DNA of 5,963 nucleotides from NCBI GenBank assembly GCA_028871595.1, contig JAGWMT010000202.1, positions 1 to 5,963 of the forward strand, given 5' to 3'. Made by a program: the position numbers and the translations under genes. The first letter of the stretch is position 1. Each line of letters opens with the position of its first letter. The notes beneath the pieces are model-generated. The model searched no databases, was not told the DNA's origin, and was given only the letters and a program-made list of their open reading frames with translations. Below, in pieces: positions 1-4,704 of the stretch. The stretch comes from Elusimicrobiota bacterium. Its GTDB lineage: Bacteria; Elusimicrobiota; Elusimicrobia; UBA1565; UBA9628.

Positions 1-148
1 TCACGCCGGCCTTGGCGACCTTCTCCGGCTTGCCGCCCTTCTTGCCGCCGCGAGCCATCTTGGCGCGGGACACGTCGCCCTGCTTGTCGATGTAGTAAAG
101 GAAACCCTGCACGCGCTCAACGCCGACCTTCAGAACCTTCTCAGCCAT
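1..148 (-). CDS. Small Lys/Gly-rich conserved-type hypothetical protein, partial (C-terminus off the left edge)
   Basis: The frame opens at ATG 148-146 on the minus strand and stays open for 49 codons to the window edge; the stop lies outside. A good Shine-Dalgarno (GGAGGT, plus positions 156-161) sits 7 bases before the ATG and supports this start. The protein begins MAEKVLKVGVERVQGFLYYI, continues with an IDKQGDVSRAKMARGGKKGG stretch (residues 20-39), and ends in view with KPEKVAKAGV. I recognise the general look of a small family with an F/L-Y-Y/F-I-D-x-x-G-D-V-S-R core and a GGKKGGKP basic linker, but I can assign no function. KVLKVGV (4-10) is echoed by KVAKAGV (43-49), which suggests a second copy of the unit follows outside the window. 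There is no signal peptide or membrane segment, so it is probably cytosolic, and the basic character would allow nucleic-acid binding (inference only). Confidence 0.7.
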   Translation of the reverse strand, partial: MAEKVLKVGVERVQGFLYYIDKQGDVSRAKMARGGKKGGKPEKVAKAGV

Positions 149-155
149 GGTAATG

Positions 156-161
156 ACCTCC
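156..161 (-). promoter_or_regulatory. Shine-Dalgarno of the small left-edge gene
   Basis: Read on the minus strand this is GGAGGT, 7 bases before the ATG at 148. It is one of the clearest ribosome binding sites in the window and fixes the start of the left-edge gene, in contrast to the two other minus-strand genes, which lack one. Confidence 0.75.
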
Positions 162-206
162 GTTCGGATGCCGTGGGATCGTGCCTCTCTATCCCTTTGG
201 GTGCTT

Positions 207-256
207 CGACGAGAAATTAGCATAGTCCTCGTCGGGGATGCAAGAGTTTCTCGTCG
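207..256. repeat. Inverted repeat, 10-bp perfect arms
   Basis: CGACGAGAAA at 207-216 is exactly inverted as TTTCTCGTCG at 247-256, with a 30-base spacer. As RNA it could form a long-loop hairpin in the leader or spacer between the HTH gene and the small left-edge gene. As DNA it could be a paired protein-binding site. The right arm overlaps one of three CTCGTCGG direct repeats (starting at 228, 250 and 261). There is no U-run, so it is not a standard intrinsic terminator. Confidence 0.5.
214..243 (-). promoter_or_regulatory. Possible promoter for the small left-edge gene
   Basis: On the minus strand a weak -35 (TTGCAT, plus 238-243) is followed after 18 bases by TAATTT (plus 214-219), with a TG one base upstream of the -10 (extended -10, TGC-TAATTT). 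This would start RNA near 207 with a leader of about 60 bases. The match is modest and overlaps an inverted repeat. The gene could instead be read through from the HTH gene upstream. Confidence 0.3.
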
Positions 257-260
257 GGGC

Positions 261-290
261 CTCGTCGGACGTCGGACGTCGTCCGACGGG
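261..290 (-). terminator. Stem-loop just after the HTH gene, terminator-like but without a U-tract
   Basis: Bases 261-270 can pair with 281-290 (10 pairs including one G-T/G-U wobble) around a 10-base loop. A competing shorter hairpin pairs GTCGGAC 271-277 with GTCCGAC 281-287 around a 3-base loop, because GTCGGAC is directly duplicated at 264-270 and 271-277. The stem begins 3 bases beyond the stop codon of the minus-strand HTH gene, where a terminator or an RNA 3'-end stabiliser would be expected. No run of T follows on either strand, so Rho-independent termination is doubtful. The structure is seen; the role is inferred. Confidence 0.4.
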
Positions 291-293
291 CGG

Positions 294-560
294 CTATTTC
301 TCGCCCTTGTCGAACAGCGCGATCTGGGTTTCCTGGGGCATGATCAGGCGTTCCCGCAGCCAGGCGTCGACGAGCTCCTTCGAGAAGCGGTACTGGCGGC
401 CGATGCGGGAGGCCGGGATCTTCTTCATGCGAATGAGTCCGTAAATCTTGGACCGGCCTAACCCCAAGTAGTGGGCCAAGGTCTTGATGTCCATGACGTC
501 CGGGACGGGACCGGTCATCGGCCGCTTCGACGACTTGCGTTTTTTCTTCGTTGGGGGCAT
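294..560 (-). CDS. Excisionase/AlpA-type helix-turn-helix DNA-binding protein
   Basis: This is a complete protein of 88 residues. Residues 1-14 form a Lys/Arg-rich tail. Residues about 22-70 match the MerR-like helix-turn-helix of the excisionase/AlpA group (HTH_17 type): the D-I-K-T-L-A-H-Y-L-G-L-G-R-S-K-I-Y segment, then a turn with K-K-I-P-A, the R-I-G-R-Q-Y-R-F wing, and a closing helix K-E-L-V-D-A-W-L. Such proteins bind DNA, either as recombination directionality factors or as small regulators. No integrase, att site or other phage gene is visible beside it, so a regulator is the safer reading. The ATG at 560 has no Shine-Dalgarno. Internal ATGs at residues 15 and 23 are possible, but the second would leave almost nothing before the HTH. 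A strong promoter lies 36 bases upstream. It is read in the same direction as both minus-strand neighbours. Confidence 0.85.
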   Translation of the reverse strand: MPPTKKKRKSSKRPMTGPVPDVMDIKTLAHYLGLGRSKIYGLIRMKKIPASRIGRQYRFSKELVDAWLRERLIMPQETQIALFDKGEK

Positions 561-602
561 TTGAGCGTTGAACTTGAGTGGAATTTATCGCCTATCGCCC
601 AA

Positions 603-631
603 AGTGTATGTCCTCTATCATCTTTTGTCAA
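603..631 (-). promoter_or_regulatory. Near-consensus sigma70-type promoter of the HTH gene
   Basis: On the minus strand, TTGACA (plus 626-631, 6 of 6 consensus) is followed after exactly 17 bases by TACACT (plus 603-608, 4 of 6). The predicted start near 596 gives a leader of about 36 bases before the ATG at 560. The site lies in the AT-richer gap between the TPR gene stop and the HTH gene, so the HTH gene is probably transcribed independently. Confidence 0.65.
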
Positions 632-649
632 TAAGCGAATCTGGCGGGG

Positions 650-1567
650 CTATTCGTCGTCGGATTTCGGCGGGGCGGCGCAGGTGGCCTCAGGGTTGAA
701 GATGTTCCGATAGGCCTCCGCCTCGCTTTCCCCGTCGTTGAGCGCTTTGTGGTATATCTCCAGGCACGCGCCCGGGCAGCAGCCCTTCACCGATTTCTGC
801 TCGCACGCCGGGGAACGGCCGACGCAGTCGCCGAACGCGGCGCCGCCGTCCACGCAAGCCTGCAGGCCGTGCAGACAGTCCTTGAAGCGCGGCGTGTAGG
901 TCGGGACGAATTCCGCGCGCCGCCGTTTGGGCGCCGCGGCCGCGCCGCCGGCGGGATCGGGTGCGTCCGGGATTTCATCGGAAGCGGCGGCGGCGCTCCT
1001 CTCGGCGGCGGACGTCTTCCCCGTCTTTTTCTTGCGCCGGCCTTTGCGGGCGGAAGCCAACGCCTTGGCTTTCGGGCAGGCGGCCTTGACGCCCAGTTCG
1101 CAGGCATGGCGATAGTCCTCACCGGCAAATTCCTTGTCGCCCTGGCGCTCGTAGGCCTCGCCGCGGTCGGCGTACGCGGCGCCGAAGCGGATGTCCAGCG
1201 CGATGGCCTTGTAGTAGTCGTCGATCGCGGGCGAAGTCTGCCCCGCTTTAAATCTCAGCTGGCCGCGCCGGTGGAAGGCCTTCGCGTTCTTCTTATCGAC
1301 GTTCAGGCACTCGGTGTAGTCTTCGAGCGCGCCCGCCTCGTCGCCGCCCCGGTCGCGCAGTGCGGCGCGGGCGCAGAAAATTTTGGCCCGGGCCAGCTTC
1401 CCATCCGTCGGCTTCCAGCTGGAAAGGGCATTCGAGTAGGACTGGAAGGAGGACTTATCGTCCTTCTCCCGTTCCTCCCGGGAGGCCCGCGCCGCCCACG
1501 CCTTGAAGGATTCGGCGTGGGACGCCGGACAGAGGACGAGGAGAAGCAGAAGTACGCGCGCGCTCAT
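650..1567 (-). CDS. Exported TPR-repeat protein with Cys-rich C-terminal domain
   Basis: This is a complete protein of 305 residues. Residues 1-18 are a short signal peptide (basic start, L-run at 6-12, then P-A-S-H-A before the predicted cut after A18). The Cys at 13 is not in a convincing lipobox. Three tetratricopeptide units follow with exact 34-residue spacing (about 61-94, 95-128, 129-162), each with the small-residue and Y/F pattern of TPRs; the last ends A-C-E-L-G-V-K-A-A-C as in Sel1/TPR proteins. Residues 163-220 are a charged, Ala/Pro-rich linker. Residues 231-296 hold eight cysteines (231, 238, 248, 255, 263, 264, 268, 296), probably disulfide-bonded outside the cytosol. TPRs mediate protein-protein contacts; no enzyme motif is visible and the function is unknown. 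The ATG at 1567 lacks a Shine-Dalgarno. The gene diverges from the rpsF operon across 104 bases. Confidence 0.85.
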   Translation of the reverse strand: MSARVLLLLLVLCPASHAESFKAWAARASREEREKDDKSSFQSYSNALSSWKPTDGKLARAKIFCARAALRDRGGDEAGALEDYTECLNVDKKNAKAFHRRGQLRFKAGQTSPAIDDYYKAIALDIRFGAAYADRGEAYERQGDKEFAGEDYRHACELGVKAACPKAKALASARKGRRKKKTGKTSAAERSAAAASDEIPDAPDPAGGAAAAPKRRRAEFVPTYTPRFKDCLHGLQACVDGGAAFGDCVGRSPACEQKSVKGCCPGACLEIYHKALNDGESEAEAYRNIFNPEATCAAPPKSDDE

Positions 1568-1582
1568 GGCTTATTTAATGGA

Positions 1583-1611
1583 AGCTTAACACCGTGCCGG
1601 GGACGCGTCAA
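1583..1611 (-). promoter_or_regulatory. Candidate promoter of the TPR gene
   Basis: On the minus strand, TTGACG (plus 1606-1611, 5 of 6) is followed after 17 bases by TAAGCT (plus 1583-1588, only 3 of 6). If used, RNA would start near 1577, about 10 bases before the ATG, matching the absence of a ribosome binding site. The weak -10 keeps this tentative. Its -35 lies 20 bases from the -35 of the divergent rpsF promoter. Confidence 0.35.
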
Positions 1612-1631
1612 GAGCCGAGACTAAAATAACC

Positions 1632-1661
1632 TTGTCATCGTCGAGCGTGTTTTGCTATATT
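1632..1661 (+). promoter_or_regulatory. Promoter of the rpsF-ssb-rpsR-rplI-dnaB-alr operon
   Basis: TTGTCA (1632-1637, 5 of 6 consensus) and TATATT (1656-1661, 5 of 6) are separated by 18 bases. A TG at 1653-1654 makes an extended -10 (TGC-TATATT). The expected start point is about 1668, only some 4 bases before the rpsF ATG at 1672. A 9-base palindrome (TGTCAGACA, 1661-1669) overlaps the start point and could be an operator, though it is too short to rely on. Confidence 0.7.
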
Positions 1662-1671
1662 GTCAGACATC

Positions 1672-2031
1672 ATGCAGATTTACGAAACGGTCCTTATCCT
1701 GAAGCCGGTCATGTCCGACCCCGAGGTCGCGGAATTCCTCGAGAAGACCAAGACGACCATCGCCGCCGAGGGCGGCGAGATCGTCAACCACGAGATTTGG
1801 GGGCGGCGCAAGCTGACTCATTTCATCGGAAAAGCCCGCGAGGGCGTGTACGTGTACATGAAGTACAAGTCCACCCCGGCGCTCTTGAAGAAGCTGGCCC
1901 ACAATTTCAGCGTCTCCGACGACGTCATTCGCGACATGACCGTCGCCGTGCAGGACCGCAAGATGCGCGAGAAGAAGCCGAAGAAGGCGAAACCCGCGGC
2001 CGCCGCGGCCGCCGCTCCCGCGCAGGCTTAG
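1672..2031 (+). CDS. rpsF: Small ribosomal subunit protein S6 (bS6)
   Basis: A protein of 119 residues that joins S18 on the platform of the 30S subunit. Residues 1-95 fit the S6 ferredoxin-like fold: M-Q-I-Y-E-T-V-L-I-L-K-P at the start, the G-G-E-I-V-N-H-E-I-W-G-R-R-K-L segment (34-48), K-A-R-E-G-V-Y-V-Y (54-62) and the final strand ending near V-A-V (91-93). The last 20 or so residues form a Lys-rich then Ala-rich tail (K-K-P-K-K-A-K-P followed by an Ala run), longer and more basic than a minimal S6 and without the glutamate tail that RimK extends in Escherichia coli. The start at ATG 1672 is chosen because an upstream in-frame TTG at 1660 lies inside the -10 box. There is no Shine-Dalgarno. 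It is the first gene of the operon; ssb follows after 5 bases. Confidence 0.95.
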   Translation: MQIYETVLILKPVMSDPEVAEFLEKTKTTIAAEGGEIVNHEIWGRRKLTHFIGKAREGVYVYMKYKSTPALLKKLAHNFSVSDDVIRDMTVAVQDRKMREKKPKKAKPAAAAAAAPAQA

Positions 2032-2036
2032 GAATC

Positions 2037-2459
2037 ATGGCCGAGATTCGTCTCCCCGAGCAGAACACCGTTCTTCTGACGGGGCGCCTGACCCGCGACG
2101 CCGAGTTGAAGTACACCGCCGGCGGCGTCGCGATTTGTCATTTCAGCCTCGCGGTGAACCGCCGCTTCAAGGATCCGAAGAGCGGGGAGTGGAAGGACGA
2201 CACCAGCTTCGTGGACATCGCCGTTTGGCGCGAGGCCGGGGAGCGGTGCGGCAAGGTTTTGAAGAAGGGCAGCCCGGTTCATGTCGAAGGCCGCCTGCGC
2301 AGTTCTTCGTTTGAGGGCAAGGACGGCACGAAGCGCACGAAGCTCGAAGTCGAAGCGCGCCGCGTCCAGATTCTTGAGAAGGCCTCGTCCGCCGCGTCCG
2401 GCGCCGGGGAGTCGGAGGCGTCGTCCGTCGGCGCCGATATCGAGGAGGTTCCGTTCTAA
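2037..2459 (+). CDS. ssb: Single-stranded DNA-binding protein
   Basis: A protein of 140 residues that binds and protects single-stranded DNA in replication, recombination and repair, and recruits partner proteins through its C-terminal tip. Residues about 8-113 are the OB fold: [15 protein letters not shown] (10-24), F-S-L-A-V-N-R (36-42), F-V-D-I-A-V-W (58-64), then [12 protein letters not shown] (76-87). The linker (115-133) is short and Ala/Ser/Gly-rich, only about 19 residues. The tip D-I-E-E-V-P-F is a recognisable variant of the canonical acidic D-D-D-I-P-F. The frame is open upstream of 2037 but that part is a shadow of rpsF. AGGA lies just before the ATG with only 3 bases of spacing. 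The stop TAA overlaps the rpsR ATG by one base. Confidence 0.95.
   Translation: MAEIRLPEQNTVLLTGRLTRDAELKYTAGGVAICHFSLAVNRRFKDPKSGEWKDDTSFVDIAVWREAGERCGKVLKKGSPVHVEGRLRSSSFEGKDGTKRTKLEVEARRVQILEKASSAASGAGESEASSVGADIEEVPF
2442..2448 (+). promoter_or_regulatory. Shine-Dalgarno of rpsR inside the end of ssb
   Basis: GAGGAGG ends 10 bases before the rpsR ATG at 2459. The same bases are the Glu-Glu and first base of the Val codon in the SSB C-terminal tip (E-E-V-P-F-stop), so the sequence serves both as coding for the protein-interaction tip and as a ribosome binding site. Confidence 0.7.
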
Positions 2460-2812
2460 TGTCCGCTGAATCCACCGCCGCGTCGTCCGCGGCCTCTGAA
2501 GTTCCCGCTGGAGCTCCGGCCTCGTCCGCCGCTCCGGCTTCGTCCGGATCCTCGTCCGCCGCTCGCCGTCCGAGCGGAGGCGGAGGCCGCCGCGCCCCTT
2601 ACCCGGTTCGCCGCAAGGTCTGCCGCTTCTGCGCCGAGAAGGTCCGAGACATCGACTATAAGCAGATCCAGATTCTGCGCACGTTCACGACCGACACGGG
2701 CAAGATCCTGTCGGCTCGGATCACCGGAAACTGCGCCTCGCACCAGCGCCAGCTGACCCGCTGCATCAAGCGCGCCCGGAACCTGGCCTTGCTGCCGTAC
2801 GTCACGCGGTAG
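2459..2812 (+). CDS. rpsR: Small ribosomal subunit protein S18 (bS18) with N-terminal extension
   Basis: A protein of 117 residues; S18 is usually about 75-90. The S18 domain starts near residue 47 and shows V-C-R-F-C-A-E-K (54-61), I-D-Y-K-Q (65-69) and [15 protein letters not shown] (87-101). Cys55, Cys58, Cys92 and His95 form the zinc-site set of the Cys-containing S18 type. Residues 1-45 are a Ser/Ala/Pro-rich low-complexity tail ending in G-G-G-G-R-R. The start at 2459 overlaps the ssb stop (TAATG) and has a good Shine-Dalgarno; no later ATG exists before the conserved domain, so the extension is probably translated. S18 binds S6, encoded two genes upstream. Confidence 0.95.
   Translation: MSAESTAASSAASEVPAGAPASSAAPASSGSSSAARRPSGGGGRRAPYPVRRKVCRFCAEKVRDIDYKQIQILRTFTTDTGKILSARITGNCASHQRQLTRCIKRARNLALLPYVTR
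2521..2564 (+). repeat. 14-bp direct repeat within the rpsR N-terminal extension
   Basis: CTCGTCCGCCGCTC occurs at 2521-2534 and again at 2551-2564, exactly 30 bases (10 codons) apart and in frame. It encodes two copies of a Ser-Ser-Ala-Ala unit in the low-complexity tail of S18. This suggests that the tail grew by in-frame duplication. Confidence 0.6.
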
Positions 2813-2831
2813 CCCGCACCCGACCCTCAGC

Positions 2832-2836
2832 AGGAG
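2832..2836 (+). promoter_or_regulatory. Shine-Dalgarno of rplI
   Basis: AGGAG, 7 bases before the ATG at 2844. The 31-base gap after rpsR (2813-2843) contains no promoter or hairpin that I can see, so rplI is read from the upstream promoter. Confidence 0.75.
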
Positions 2837-2843
2837 CATCGTC

Positions 2844-3290
2844 ATGAAAGTCATCCTCAAAAACACCGTCGATCATCTGGGACGCGCCGGAGAAGTGAAG
2901 GAAGTCGCCGCCGGCTACGCCCGCAATTTTCTGCTGCCGCGCAAGCTGGCCGAACCGGCCACTCCGTCGGCCCTGAAGTATTGGGAGAAGGGCAAGGAGA
3001 AGCGCGCCGCGGTCGTCGCGGGCGAGGTCAAGGTCGCCAAGGAGCTGGCCGAAAAGCTCTCCGGCGTGAACCTCACGTTCTCGATGCCCGCCTCCGAAGA
3101 GGGGAAGCTGTTCGGGTCCGTCGGCAAGACCGACGTGCTGAAGAGCCTGAAGGCCGCCGGCTACGACGTGCCCAAGAATTCGGTCCGCCTCGAGACCGCC
3201 CTGAAGACCACGGGCGAGCACGAGGTCGAGCTGCGTCTCGCGCCCGAAGTCGCCGCGAAGGTCAAGGTCACCGTCTCCGCCCGCGAGTAG
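2844..3290 (+). CDS. rplI: Large ribosomal subunit protein L9 (bL9)
   Basis: A protein of 148 residues, the usual length of L9, which binds 23S rRNA near the L1 stalk and reaches out from the 50S subunit. The N-terminal domain carries the family signature: M-K-V-I-L-K, then L-G-R-A-G-E-V-K-E-V-A-A-G-Y-A-R-N-F-L-L-P (12-32) and L-A-x-x-A-T (35-40). A long Lys/Glu-rich connecting helix spans about 42-76. The C-terminal domain includes E-E-G-K-L-F-G-S-V (85-93) and the closing strand K-V-K-V-T-V (139-144). The start is supported by AGGAG at 2832-2836. dnaB follows after 13 bases. Confidence 0.96.
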   Translation: MKVILKNTVDHLGRAGEVKEVAAGYARNFLLPRKLAEPATPSALKYWEKGKEKRAAVVAGEVKVAKELAEKLSGVNLTFSMPASEEGKLFGSVGKTDVLKSLKAAGYDVPKNSVRLETALKTTGEHEVELRLAPEVAAKVKVTVSARE

Positions 3291-3303
3291 AGGGGTCGGG
3301 GTC

Positions 3304-4704
3304 ATGGCGCAAAACCCCGCCCAACCGCCCCAGGCCCTCGAGGCCGAAATGGCCGTGCTCGGCTCGATGCTCATCGAGCGGGAGGCCGCGGAGAAGGCCC
3401 TCGACGCGCTGCACGAGAGCGACTTCTACCTGGATTCGCACAAGCGGACCTTCCGCGCGATCCACACGCTGTTCAACGCCGGCCAGGCCGTGGACCTGGT
3501 CACCGTTTCCGAGGAACTGCGCAAGAAGTCGGAGCTGGACGCGGTCGGCGGCGGCGCCTATCTGGCCGAGCTGATCAATAAGGTCACCACCGCGGCCCAC
3601 GTCGAACATTACGCGAAGCTGGTCAAGGAGAAGTCCATTCTCCGCAACTTGATCAACGCCGCCACCGGGGTGGTCACGGCCTGTTACGCGCAGGAGAAGG
3701 ACACCACGAAGATTCTCGACGAGGCCCAGGCGTCGATCCTGAAAGTATCCGAGACCCAGGCTCTCCACGGCGTTCTTCACGCGAAGGACATCGTCCATGA
3801 GGTCATCGACCAGATCGAGAAGGCCGTGCACAGCAAGCAGGACGTGACCGGCGTGCCCACCGGCCTGCGCGCCTTCGACCGGATGACCACCGGCTTCCAG
3901 AAGTCGGACCTGATCCTGATCGCGGCGCGCCCGTCCATGGGCAAGACCGCGTTCGCGCAGAACATCGTCGCCCACGTGGTCCTGGAGAAAAACACTCCCG
4001 TCCTCTTTTTCTCGTTGGAAATGAACCGCCACGCCATCATGCAGCGCTTCATTGCCGCCGAGGCGAAGGTCAACCTGAAGGACATCCGCACCGGCTTTTT
4101 CCGCCGCGACCGCTGGCAGGACCTGACCACCGCGGCCGCGCGCTTCGCCGACGCGCCGCTGTACATCAACGACAACCCGGGCATGACGGTGTTCACCGTG
4201 CGCGCCATCGCGCGTCAGTTGATGAGCCGTCTGCGCCAGGAGAACAAGAAGCTGGGCATGGTCGTCATCGACTACCTTCAGCTCCTGCGCGGCGGCGGCG
4301 GCTCGCGCCAGGAGAACCGCCAGCAGGAGGTCTCCGAGATTTCCCGCAGCCTCAAGCAGCTGGCCCGCGAGTTGGAGGTTCCCGTGATCGCCCTGGCCCA
4401 GCTCTCGCGCGCGTCGGAGGACAAGACGCGGCAGGACAACCGGCCGAAGCTCTCCGACCTGCGCGAGTCCGGCTCCCTGGAGCAGGACGCCGACCTGGTG
4501 ACCTTGATCCATCGCGAGGGCTACTACAAGCCGATGGACCCGACTCTGGAGAACAAGGCGACCTTGATCATCGCCAAGCAGCGCCAAGGCCCGACCGGGC
4601 ACGTGGACGTCCTGTTCCTGCGCGACATCACCCGCTTCGTCGACGAGGCCGCGGGGGTCGAGGAGCCCGCGGAGATGCAGGAGAGCCAGTCCCAGTTCAC
4701 CTGA
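3304..4704 (+). CDS. dnaB: Replicative DNA helicase DnaB
   Basis: A protein of 466 residues, typical for DnaB, the hexameric 5'-to-3' helicase that unwinds DNA at the replication fork and interacts with primase. Residues about 8-110 are the N-terminal helical domain (P-Q-A-L-E-A-E-M-A-V-L-G-S-M-L at the start), a linker follows to about 180, then the RecA-like motor. The Walker A is A-R-P-S-M-G-K-T (208-215), the catalytic Glu is in S-L-E-M (E239), the Walker B is V-V-I-D-Y-L-Q-L-L (320-328, D323), and Q-L-S-R (366-369), D-L-R-E-S-G-S-L-E-Q-D-A-D (385-397) and A-K-Q-R-Q-G-P-T-G (424-432, with K425 and the arginine-finger-type R427) complete the motor. All key residues are present and no intein interrupts the gene, although DnaB is a common intein host. 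Purine-rich AGGGG at 3291-3295 precedes the ATG. The stop overlaps the alr ATG (TGATG). Confidence 0.97.
   Translation: MAQNPAQPPQALEAEMAVLGSMLIEREAAEKALDALHESDFYLDSHKRTFRAIHTLFNAGQAVDLVTVSEELRKKSELDAVGGGAYLAELINKVTTAAHVEHYAKLVKEKSILRNLINAATGVVTACYAQEKDTTKILDEAQASILKVSETQALHGVLHAKDIVHEVIDQIEKAVHSKQDVTGVPTGLRAFDRMTTGFQKSDLILIAARPSMGKTAFAQNIVAHVVLEKNTPVLFFSLEMNRHAIMQRFIAAEAKVNLKDIRTGFFRRDRWQDLTTAAARFADAPLYINDNPGMTVFTVRAIARQLMSRLRQENKKLGMVVIDYLQLLRGGGGSRQENRQQEVSEISRSLKQLARELEVPVIALAQLSRASEDKTRQDNRPKLSDLRESGSLEQDADLVTLIHREGYYKPMDPTLENKATLIIAKQRQGPTGHVDVLFLRDITRFVDEAAGVEEPAEMQESQSQFT

Noticed and set aside
636..656. Short inverted repeat CGAAT/ATTCG around the TPR stop, as a terminator
   Set aside because: Only 5 paired bases with an 11-base loop and no U-run; too weak to call.
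749..1624. Open frame of 291 codons antisense to the TPR gene
   Set aside because: The opposite strand encodes a coherent signal peptide, TPRs and a Cys-rich domain; this frame is compositionally biased (Arg/Ala/Gly) with no motif.
1622..1627. TAAAAT as an alternative -10 for the rpsF operon
   Set aside because: The -10 match is good, but no -35-like sequence lies 16-18 bases upstream. The downstream pair is much better.
1660..1671. TTG at 1660 as the rpsF start
   Set aside because: It falls inside the -10 box (1656-1661) and would add four residues before the conserved S6 start M-Q-I-Y-E.
1632..2036. Upstream in-frame extension of ssb
   Set aside because: It is out of frame over rpsF, which is clearly the real gene. 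SSB begins at the ATG at 2037 with normal length.
3268..4602. Open frame of 444 codons antisense to dnaB
   Set aside because: It lies opposite a fully conserved helicase gene. High GC produces long antisense frames, and the translation has no recognisable domain.
3304..4704. Possible intein in dnaB
   Set aside because: Walker A, Walker B and later motifs are uninterrupted and the length is normal.
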